48,691 nucleotides of DNA. It comes from Oceanobacillus bengalensis (GTDB taxonomy: Bacteria; Bacillota; Bacilli; Bacillales; Amphibacillaceae). Of the stretch, positions 42,161 through 48,691 are shown in pieces. The notes under the pieces were generated by a model. It worked only from the letters and a program-made list of their open reading frames with translations, did not search any database and was not told the DNA's origin. The DNA lies in NCBI RefSeq assembly GCF_003628445.1, contig NZ_RBZO01000030.1, positions 1 to 48,691 on the forward strand, written 5' to 3'. A program made the translations under genes and the position numbers. Every line of letters starts with the position of its first letter. The stretch's first letter is position 1.

Positions 42161-42982
42161 ATGGTAGGAAATAAAATCAATTGGAAAATAACGACATTAT
42201 TAATACTTGGTGGATTATTCATCATCCTACCACTTTATTTAACAATTACAATTGCATTTAAGACACCTCAAGAGATGTCAGGTAATTTATTTGCTTTACC
42301 AGAATCATGGTCGATTCAAAACTTCCTTGATGCAATTGAAATGACGAATTTCTTCCAGGCATTAGGAAATAGTGTGTTTGTTACGGTAATCACGGTTGTT
42401 TTAGTATTACTTACGCATTCCCTTGTTGCCTACGCGATCGCAAGAAATATGCATAAGAAGTTTTATAAATTCCTTTATTTCTATTTTATCAGTGCGATGT
42501 TTATTCCGTTTCCTATCATCATGCTTCCTTTAGTAAAACAAACAGCTATGTGGGGTATGGATAATATTATTGGACTAGCAATCTTGAATGCTGTAATGCA
42601 ATTGGCGTTTAATGTATTTATTTACGTTGGATTTGTGAAGACGATACCGAAAGAATTGGAAGAAGCGGCCATCATTGATGGTGCGAGCACATGGCAGGTT
42701 TTCTGGAAAATTATTTTCCCATTAATGAAACCAATGCATGCAACAGTTGCGATTCTTACAGCACTAGCTGCATGGAATGATTTCATGTTGCCACTCGTTA
42801 TCCTAAGTGATTCGAGTCAATATACATTGCCACTTGTACAATATGCATTCCAAGGGCAATTTAGCACGGATTATAACCTTGCTTTTGCATCTTACTTAAT
42901 GGCAATGTTACCAATGATTCTCATCTACATTTTTGCACAGAAATGGATTATCGGTGGCGTTATGCGTGGTTCGATTAAATAA
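42161..42982 (+). CDS. Sugar ABC permease, MalG/UgpE type
   Basis: 273 residues, six helices. EAA loop EEAAIIDGASTWQVFWKIIFPLMKPMHA. Starts two bases after its partner's stop; a GAAGAGAGG SD lies in the end of that gene. No ATPase gene follows, so an MsmX-type ATPase from elsewhere must energise this importer too. Confidence 0.92.
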   Translation: MVGNKINWKITTLLILGGLFIILPLYLTITIAFKTPQEMSGNLFALPESWSIQNFLDAIEMTNFFQALGNSVFVTVITVVLVLLTHSLVAYAIARNMHKKFYKFLYFYFISAMFIPFPIIMLPLVKQTAMWGMDNIIGLAILNAVMQLAFNVFIYVGFVKTIPKELEEAAIIDGASTWQVFWKIIFPLMKPMHATVAILTALAAWNDFMLPLVILSDSSQYTLPLVQYAFQGQFSTDYNLAFASYLMAMLPMILIYIFAQKWIIGGVMRGSIK

Positions 42983-42995
42983 AAAAATAAATGGT

Positions 42996-43021
42996 AGCTT
43001 CCCTCAGTATGGAGGGAAGCT
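42996..43021. terminator. Stem-loop after the permease genes
   Basis: AGCTTCCCTC (42996-43005) pairs perfectly with GAGGGAAGCT (43012-43021). No T-run on the plus strand, so it may be a processing or stabilising hairpin between permease and GH13 genes. Confidence 0.6.
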
Positions 43022-43075
43022 GCTAGTTTGGGTACATAGAAGAAGGGTTGCTGACTTTTGCTTTTGTTAAACTCA

Positions 43076-43112
43076 GTGTATTGCCGGAACGGTAGGAAGA
43101 CCATTATCTCAA
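43076..43112. repeat. Fragment of the 5.3-kb GC-rich repeat, inverted
   Basis: GTGTATTGCCGGAACGGT (43076-43093) is the exact reverse complement of bases in the repeat at 5331-5348, and the flanking TATCTCA also matches the sequence just outside that copy. A truncated dispersed element. Confidence 0.6.
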
Positions 43113-43177
43113 ATTAATTCGCATCTTATCTCAATAGTAACAATTAATAAAAAAACACTTTAGGAGGAATTTACATC

Positions 43178-44857
43178 ATGCAGAAACAATGGTGGAAAGA
43201 GCAAGTTGTTTATCAAATTTACCCGAGAAGTTTTAATGATAGTAATGGCGATGGAATTGGTGACATAAAAGGGATTACGGAGAAATTGGATTACTTAAAA
43301 AAGCTTGGGGTCGACGTTATTTGGTTATCACCAGTATATAAGTCACCAAATGATGATAATGGGTACGATATTGCCGATTATAAAGCAATCATGGATGAAT
43401 TTGGGACGATGGAAGATTGGGAAGAAATGCTTGAGGAAATCCATAATCGCGGCATGAAACTGATGATGGACCTTGTTGTCAACCACTCATCCGATGAGCA
43501 TCAGTGGTTCCAGGAATCTCGTAAATCGAAGGACAATCCATACCGTGATTACTACATTTGGCGTCCAGGAAAAGACGGGAAAGAGCCAAATAATTGGGCA
43601 TCAACGTTTAGTGGGTCAGCATGGAAATACGATGAACAAACAGATGAATATTTCCTACATTTATTTAGTAAAAAACAACCAGATCTTAACTGGGAAAATC
43701 CGAAACTGCGCAGGGAAGTATACGACATGATGGAATGGTGGTTGGAGAAAGGAATTGACGGGTTCCGTATGGATGTAATTAACTTTATCTCCAAAGTACC
43801 TGGTCTTCCTGATGCACCAAATCCAGAGGGCAAGAAATATGTCGGTGGAAGCAAATACTTTATGAATGGGCCGCGTATTCATGAATTTTTACAAGAAATG
43901 AATGAAGAGGTTCTGTCGAAATATGACATCATGACAGTCGGCGAAATGCCTGGTGTAAGTGTCGAACAGGCGAAGGATTATACGGGGGAAGAACGGAAAG
44001 AACTGCAAATGGTGTTCCAATTTGAGCACATGGATTTAGATTCTGGTCCAAACGGAAAATGGGATTTGAAGCCGTTAGATTTGCGTGACTTAAAAACAAG
44101 TATCTCTAGATGGCAAACAGGGCTTAATGGTGTTGGCTGGAATAGCTTGTATTTGAATAATCATGATCAACCACGTATCGTTTCCCGATTTGGGGATGAC
44201 AAGGAATATCGCGTTATTTCGGCTAAAATGCTTGGAACGTTCCTGCATATGCTTCAAGGGACACCGTACATTTATCAAGGGGAAGAAATTGGTATGACAA
44301 ATATCAAATTCGACTCGATTGATGATTATAAGGATATTGAAATTTTAAATATGTATAAGGAAAAAATTGCAGAAGGTGCTGACCCTAAGAAAGTAATGGA
44401 ATCGATTTATGTGAAGGGTCGCGACAATGCAAGAACGCCTGTCCAATGGGATGCGTCAGAAAATGCTGGATTTACAACAGGCGAGCCGTGGATCAAAGTA
44501 AACGAAAATTACAAAGAAATCAACGCAGAGCAAGTGGTAGCAGATGAGGATTCGATCTATCATTATTACCGCGAGCTTATCCAATTGCGTAAGAAACACC
44601 CAATCATTGTGTACGGAGACTACACTTTAATTTTACCTGAACATGATAAGCTTTACGCATATACCCGCACATATGAAGGGGAAAAATTACTCGTTGTCAC
44701 GAACTTTAGTGGGGAAAATGTTGGATTTGAGCTTCCTCATGATGTTGCTTTTGAAGCGCAGGAGCAGCTGATTAGCAATTATCCAGAAACAGGGCATGGC
44801 GATTACCGTTCATTCACATTAAGACCATACGAAGCAAGGGTATTTAAAGGAAAATAA
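43178..44857 (+). CDS. GH13 alpha-glucosidase (oligo-1,6-glucosidase type)
   Basis: 559 residues, the usual length of the GH13_31-type cytoplasmic enzymes. Conserved regions: QIYPRSFNDSNGDGIGDIKGI, region I DLVVNHSSDEH, region II GFRMDV with nucleophile Asp199, region III VGEMPG with acid/base Glu256, region IV NNHDQPR with Asp330. Cleaves alpha-1,6- or alpha-1,4-glucosides from the non-reducing end; specificity not fixed. No signal peptide. AGGAGGAATT precedes ATG. Confidence 0.92.
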   Translation: MQKQWWKEQVVYQIYPRSFNDSNGDGIGDIKGITEKLDYLKKLGVDVIWLSPVYKSPNDDNGYDIADYKAIMDEFGTMEDWEEMLEEIHNRGMKLMMDLVVNHSSDEHQWFQESRKSKDNPYRDYYIWRPGKDGKEPNNWASTFSGSAWKYDEQTDEYFLHLFSKKQPDLNWENPKLRREVYDMMEWWLEKGIDGFRMDVINFISKVPGLPDAPNPEGKKYVGGSKYFMNGPRIHEFLQEMNEEVLSKYDIMTVGEMPGVSVEQAKDYTGEERKELQMVFQFEHMDLDSGPNGKWDLKPLDLRDLKTSISRWQTGLNGVGWNSLYLNNHDQPRIVSRFGDDKEYRVISAKMLGTFLHMLQGTPYIYQGEEIGMTNIKFDSIDDYKDIEILNMYKEKIAEGADPKKVMESIYVKGRDNARTPVQWDASENAGFTTGEPWIKVNENYKEINAEQVVADEDSIYHYYRELIQLRKKHPIIVYGDYTLILPEHDKLYAYTRTYEGEKLLVVTNFSGENVGFELPHDVAFEAQEQLISNYPETGHGDYRSFTLRPYEARVFKGK

Positions 44858-44867
44858 TAGGAGAAAA

Positions 44868-44907
44868 AGCAGTCCCCCAACCACCTCTGGCTTGGGGGTT
44901 CGCTGCT
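44868..44907 (+). terminator. Intercistronic stem-loop between GH13 and pgmB
   Basis: CCCCCAA (44874-44880) / TTGGGGG (44892-44898) inside AGCAG / CTGCT. No T-run; likely attenuator or mRNA stabiliser. Confidence 0.6.
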
Positions 44908-44929
44908 ATCGGATTAGGAGGAACAATAC

Positions 44930-45604
44930 ATGGCAAAACATCCATCCGCATTTATTTTTGACCTTGACGGTGTCATTACAGATACAGCGGAATTTCATTA
45001 TTTAGCTTGGAAGCAACTGGCTGATGGGCTTGGTGTAACGATTGATCGAGAATTTAATGAGCAATTAAAGGGCATTAGTAGAATGGATTCATTGGAGAAA
45101 ATAGTAGCGTTAGATCCTGCGTTGGGCGGTCTATCGGCCGATGAAAAGGAACGTCTTGCAACGGAAAAAAATGAGCATTATATAAAGCTCATTGCAGAAG
45201 TAACGCCAGCCCATATTTTGCCTGGGATGGAGTCGTTGTTAAAAGATATTCAAGCACACGGAATCAAAATTGCGCTCGGCTCAGCTAGTAAAAATGCCAA
45301 GATGGTGTTGGAGCAGCTGGAATTAACAGATTACTTTGATTATATTGTTGATGCTGCCCAAGTTTCGAAAGGGAAGCCAGACCCTGAAACATTTACCACT
45401 GCTGCAGATTACTTTGGTTTTGCTTATGCGGATTGTATTGGCGTAGAGGACGCTGAGGCTGGGGTGGAAGCGTTGAAGCGAGCAGGGATGTTTGCTGTTG
45501 GTGTTGGTTTGAGTTTGTCGGAAGCGGATTACATAGTAGCGGATACTGGGACATTGCATTTTGACTCGGTTATCACACATTATAATGAAAGGAGTGACAG
45601 CTGA
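44930..45604 (+). CDS. pgmB: Beta-phosphoglucomutase
   Basis: 224 residues, HAD superfamily subfamily I. FDLDGVITDTAEFHYLAWK carries the nucleophile Asp11 and acid/base Asp13; LGSASKN is the motif II Ser/Thr; SKGKPDPETF provides the motif III Lys; GVEDAEAGVEA is motif IV. Converts beta-glucose-1-P, released by inverting GH65 phosphorylases, to glucose-6-P. AGGAGGAAC precedes ATG. Stop overlaps the next start (TGATG). Confidence 0.95.
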   Translation: MAKHPSAFIFDLDGVITDTAEFHYLAWKQLADGLGVTIDREFNEQLKGISRMDSLEKIVALDPALGGLSADEKERLATEKNEHYIKLIAEVTPAHILPGMESLLKDIQAHGIKIALGSASKNAKMVLEQLELTDYFDYIVDAAQVSKGKPDPETFTTAADYFGFAYADCIGVEDAEAGVEALKRAGMFAVGVGLSLSEADYIVADTGTLHFDSVITHYNERSDS

Positions 45605-47868
45605 TGACATGGAAAATTACGAAATCAGAGCTTGATCATCACCATCTCTTAATCAATGAGAGTCTTCTATCGTTAGGGAATGGTTACCTTGGTGTACGGG
45701 GGAACTTTGAGGAAGGCTACAAGGAAGGCGAACAGTCGATTCGCGGTACATACATTAACGCTTTCCATGATGAGACGGAAATTAGCTATGGGGAGAAGCT
45801 TTATGGTTTTCCAGATAAACAGCAGAAGCTATTGAATGTCATCGATGCACAAGGTGTAGCTATTTATTTGGATGGAGAACGCTTTAGCTTGTTTGACGGG
45901 GAAGTAGTGGAATTTGCGCGTCATTTGTATCTTGATAAAGGCTATGCAGAGCGTGTGATTCGCTGGAAATCACCAAGTGGAAAGGAAGCGAATCTTCATT
46001 TTAGAAGATTTATTTCTTTTGTTACGAGGGAATTATTTGCAATCGATGTGAAGGTTGCGCCCATTCAGGGAATCGAACAGGTGAAAATTGTTTCAACTGT
46101 AAATGGCGATGTATCTAATTTTGTCGATAAAAATGATCCGCGCGTTGCATCGGGACATGCGAAACGATTAAATGTGACGGACGTACGAAAAGAGGGGAAC
46201 TTGAGCATTATTAAAGATAGAACCTATACAACAAATTTAGAAGTTGTTTGTACAACGACTACACATGTTGATGTTGATGGGGATTATGTTTATGAACGTG
46301 CAGTTTCAGATTATGCGATTGAAGAGACGTATGTGGCAAGTGGGGCTGCGGTTCAGTTCACGAAATATAACGTATATACGGATACATTGAGACATCATGA
46401 AGCAGTTGGCACGCGTGGTGTTGAGATTCAGCAGCAGTTGCAGGAGCGGACTTTTGACGAATTGTTAGATGAACAAAAGGTTTACATGGATGCCTTTTGG
46501 AAGACTTCAGATGTGAAAATTGAAGGGGATTCGCGCTTGCAAGAGGGAATTCGTTTCAATCTGTATCACCTGTTACAATCAGTTGGGAAGGATCCTGTTA
46601 GTAATATAGCAGCGAAGGGCCTTTCTGGTGAAGGTTATGAGGGCCATTATTTCTGGGATACGGAAATTTATATTTTCCCAGTGTTCCTTATGACGAATCC
46701 TGAAATTGCGAAAAATCTATTGCTGCATCGATATTCGATTCTGGATAGTGCAAGAGAGCGTGCACGCGTGATGGGACACAGCCAGGGGGCACTGTTCCCA
46801 TGGCGGACGATCACTGGTGGGGAGAGCTCGGCCTATTTCCCAGCAGGAACCGCGCAGTACCATATTAGTGCGGACATTGCGTATAGTTACATTCAATATT
46901 ATTTGGTAACGAAAGATGAGGAATTTTTGAAGGATTATATGGCGGAAGTGCTGTTTGAAACGGCAAGGCTTTGGATTGATACAGGGCATTTTAAAGACGG
47001 TGTGTTCCGAATTGATGATGTGACAGGGCCGGATGAGTATACGTGTATTGTAAACAATAATTACTATACAAATGTCATGGCAAAGCATAATTTACTTTGG
47101 GCACAGAAAGTATATGAACGGTTGCGTGTTGATGGTACATTGGATGGATTAGCTGAAAAGTTGGCATTATCGGAAGCGGATGCGGATGCGTGGCTGGAAG
47201 CTGGTGAGAAGATGTATCTTCCGTATGATGAAGACATGGGAATCCAAGCACAAGATGACAGCTTTTTACAAAAACAACGCTGGAATCTTGAACATACACC
47301 GAAGGAAAAATTCCCGCTTCTATTAAATTACCATCCATTAACATTGTATCGCTATCAAGTATGTAAACAGGCGGACACGGTTCTTGCGCATTTTCTATTA
47401 GAAGATGAAACGGATGCGGAAACAATCAAGAAATCCTATGATTATTATGAAAAGATTACGACACATGATTCATCTTTGTCGTATTGTGTGTTCAGTATTA
47501 TGGCATCAAAATTGGGTTACAAGGATAAAGCGTACAACTATTTCAATGAAACAGCACGGCTTGATTTAGATAATACCCATGGTAACACGAGAGACGGCCT
47601 CCATATGGCAAATATGGGCGGTGCCTGGCTTGCAATTGTCTATGGATTTGCAGGCGTGCGTGTGAAAGAAAGTGGCCTATCCCTAGCGCCACAATTACCT
47701 GAAGCATGGGGTTCATTGGCATTTCATTTAAGGTATCAAGGGCGATTGATTCAGGTATTAATGGAGAAAGATGCCGTTACATATGTGCTTGAAGAAGGCG
47801 ATGCTTTGACGATAAGTCATAAAGGGCAGGATATATTACTAGATCTAGGAGTTAAAGTCCGAATTTAG
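45604..47868 (+). CDS. GH65 alpha-glucoside phosphorylase (maltose/kojibiose/nigerose class)
   Basis: 754 residues, GH65 length. N-terminal sandwich with LLSLGNGYLGVRGNFEEGY; barrel with GEGYEGHYFWDTEIYIFP; acid Glu478 in VTGPDEYTCIVNNNYYTN; phosphate-pocket-type HGNTRDGLHMANMGGAWLA. Inverting phosphorolysis of an alpha-linked glucose disaccharide to beta-G1P and glucose. The N-terminus differs from typical maltose phosphorylase, so kojibiose, nigerose or trehalose specificity is possible. Translationally coupled to pgmB with a GAAAGGAG SD. Confidence 0.9.
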   Translation: MTWKITKSELDHHHLLINESLLSLGNGYLGVRGNFEEGYKEGEQSIRGTYINAFHDETEISYGEKLYGFPDKQQKLLNVIDAQGVAIYLDGERFSLFDGEVVEFARHLYLDKGYAERVIRWKSPSGKEANLHFRRFISFVTRELFAIDVKVAPIQGIEQVKIVSTVNGDVSNFVDKNDPRVASGHAKRLNVTDVRKEGNLSIIKDRTYTTNLEVVCTTTTHVDVDGDYVYERAVSDYAIEETYVASGAAVQFTKYNVYTDTLRHHEAVGTRGVEIQQQLQERTFDELLDEQKVYMDAFWKTSDVKIEGDSRLQEGIRFNLYHLLQSVGKDPVSNIAAKGLSGEGYEGHYFWDTEIYIFPVFLMTNPEIAKNLLLHRYSILDSARERARVMGHSQGALFPWRTITGGESSAYFPAGTAQYHISADIAYSYIQYYLVTKDEEFLKDYMAEVLFETARLWIDTGHFKDGVFRIDDVTGPDEYTCIVNNNYYTNVMAKHNLLWAQKVYERLRVDGTLDGLAEKLALSEADADAWLEAGEKMYLPYDEDMGIQAQDDSFLQKQRWNLEHTPKEKFPLLLNYHPLTLYRYQVCKQADTVLAHFLLEDETDAETIKKSYDYYEKITTHDSSLSYCVFSIMASKLGYKDKAYNYFNETARLDLDNTHGNTRDGLHMANMGGAWLAIVYGFAGVRVKESGLSLAPQLPEAWGSLAFHLRYQGRLIQVLMEKDAVTYVLEEGDALTISHKGQDILLDLGVKVRI

Positions 47869-47930
47869 TAGGTGCCTTTTAGCGGGACGCGGTTGTGGAG
47901 GGTGCCCCTGTGGAGGGTGCCTTCCTGGAG

Positions 47931-47991
47931 GGTGCCTGTCACTTGTCGAGGATTGTTGGAATTTGTCGAAAACCGAACGGTGACAGGCACC
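47931..47991. repeat. GTGCC dispersed inverted repeat, copy 5
   Basis: GGTGCCTGTCACT (47931-47943) with GGTGACAGGCACC (47979-47991) around TGTCGAGGATTGT...TTTGTCGAAAACCGAAC. Three extra left-arm-like GGAGGGTGCC steps precede it (47898-47932). Confidence 0.8.
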
Positions 47992-48068
47992 TTGTGAGAA
48001 GGTGAACGATAGTAAGCACGTTGCGTTCGCGCGGGCGGTGCGTGGAGATCGGGTCGCCCGGGTGTACG

Positions 48069-48570
48069 ATGGAATCGCGCGTTAGTCGGTGGAAATCGCG
48101 CGGCAGTCCGAGGAAGTCGCGCGGTGGCACGAGGAAATCGCGCGGTGGCACGAGAAAATCGCGCGGGAGCACGAGAAAATCGCGCGCCAGCACGAGGAAA
48201 TCGCGCGGCAGCACGGGAAAATCGCGCGCCAGTCCGAGGAAATCGCGCGTCAGCACGAGGAAATCGCGCGTCAGCACGTGGAAATCGCGCGCCACCACGG
48301 GAAAATCGAGCGCCAGCACGAGAAAATCGCGCGTCAGTCCGTGGAAATCGCGCGCCAGCACGAGAAAATCGCGCGTCAGCACGAGGAAATCGTGCGTCAG
48401 TCCGTGGGAATCGCGCACCAGTCCGAGGAAATCGCGCGTCAGTCCGGGAAAATCGCGCGCCAGCACGGGAAAATCGCGCGTCATCACGAGAAAATCGCGC
48501 GGTGGCACGTGGAGATCGCGCGGTGGCACGAGAAAATCGCGCGTCAGCACGAGGAAATCGCGCGCCAGCA
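48069..48570. repeat. Tandem array 4: 24 exact 21-bp units
   Basis: TCGCGC-type motifs begin at 48075 and recur every 21 bp without a single indel to 48558 (24 units). Consensus AAATCGCGCGTCAGCACGAGG. Variable sites: C/T/G after GCGCG, CAGCAC/CAGTCC/TGGCAC, GAG/GGG/GTG, GAAA/AAAA. All frames are open; one plus frame (48089-48616, GTG start, no SD) would give a heptad EIARQHE repeat. I regard it as non-coding with that caveat. Confidence 0.92.
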
Positions 48571-48599
48571 AGTCAAGTCCAAAATCCTGTGTAAATTAA

Positions 48600-48691
48600 G
48601 TTACAATGTTTTTTAAATACAAGGCAGAAGATTCAGTCAGAATTACCAAGCTATAGAAAAACAAGCATCTTTATACAATTTGATATGGAGG
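48600..48691 (+). other. End of window: leader of a following gene
   Basis: AT-rich, ending in GATATGGAGG, a good ribosome-binding site at the very edge. A plus-strand gene probably starts just outside. Confidence 0.5.

Noticed and set aside
47939-48616. Heptad-repeat proteins (EIARQHE) and Arg/Ser-rich proteins in array 4
   Set aside because: No ribosome-binding site, all frames open. Kept as a caveat because the unit length is perfectly constant.

Overview
The window is a low-GC, AT-rich stretch of a Gram-positive chromosome. SD sequences are strong (GGAGG type), lipoproteins carry Bacillus-type lipoboxes, the sugar-uptake clusters have no private ATPase, cre/CcpA-like sites are present, and the GPH, ROK, LacI, class-II GalT and GH65/beta-PGM genes are typical of Bacillaceae. 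A halotolerant or marine Bacillaceae member (Oceanobacillus, Virgibacillus or Gracilibacillus type) is my inference, not something the sequence proves. No rRNA, tRNA, CRISPR array, IS element or phage was seen. Nearly the whole window concerns carbohydrate uptake and breakdown.

Layout. 0-2.3 kb: a DinB/DUF1572 protein, two small membrane proteins, and a zeta-toxin-like kinase gene translationally coupled to a small upstream partner. 2.4-5.3 kb: decaying xylose locus with a frameshifted small ORF, a XylR-type operator, a wrecked xylA and an intact GPH-family glycoside symporter. 5.3-11 kb: a GC-rich repeat pair, then a ChvE/GguA/GguB sugar ABC transporter behind an unusual leader (two TGTACGTATAA direct repeats, and a cre-like site inside a long palindrome), then a Gfo/Idh/MocA oxidoreductase. 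11-13.7 kb: a NERD-domain protein gene flanked on both sides by GC-rich tandem arrays. 13.7-33.3 kb: the main system, a ROK repressor, a convergent galKETM operon, and a divergent operon of about 13 kb: solute-binding protein, two permeases, a 1377-residue secreted GH43 multimodular enzyme, a formylglycine-generating enzyme (FGE), a TauE/SafE exporter, a Cys-type sulfatase and a GH2 glycosidase. The same 17-bp palindrome (TTAATTAATTTAAYTAA) lies in front of the ROK gene, galK and the SBP gene, so I read this as one regulon for a sulfated galactose-containing glycan: an extracellular enzyme cuts the polymer, the ABC system imports oligomers, cytoplasmic sulfatase (activated by FGE) removes sulfate, TauE/SafE expels sulfate or sulfite, GH2 releases sugar, and the Leloir enzymes take galactose to UDP-glucose/G1P. 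33.3-37.6 kb: a GH43-lectin protein without a signal peptide, a small membrane protein, a GH94 phosphorylase missing its N-terminal half, and a hypothetical gene. 37.8-47.9 kb: a LacI regulator with its operators, a second ABC importer, a GH13 alpha-glucosidase, beta-phosphoglucomutase and a GH65 phosphorylase, i.e. an alpha-glucoside phosphorolysis pathway.

Repeats are the other striking theme. Four tandem arrays occupy intergenic spaces (about 10.99-11.60, 12.76-13.66, 40.50-41.23 and 48.07-48.57 kb). Arrays 1, 2 and 4 share a 21-bp sub-unit built around AAATCGCGC/AAATCGAGC; array 3 has an unrelated 51-52-bp unit and separates an SBP gene from its permease genes. All periods are close to whole numbers of DNA helical turns. 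A different dispersed inverted repeat (GGTGCCTGTCAC ... GTGACAGGCACC) occurs at five loci, all between 35.3 and 48.0 kb, and a third family (GC-rich hairpins) sits at 5.3-5.65 kb with a fragment at 43.08 kb.

All functional calls are from reading translations and motifs by eye; no database search was possible.
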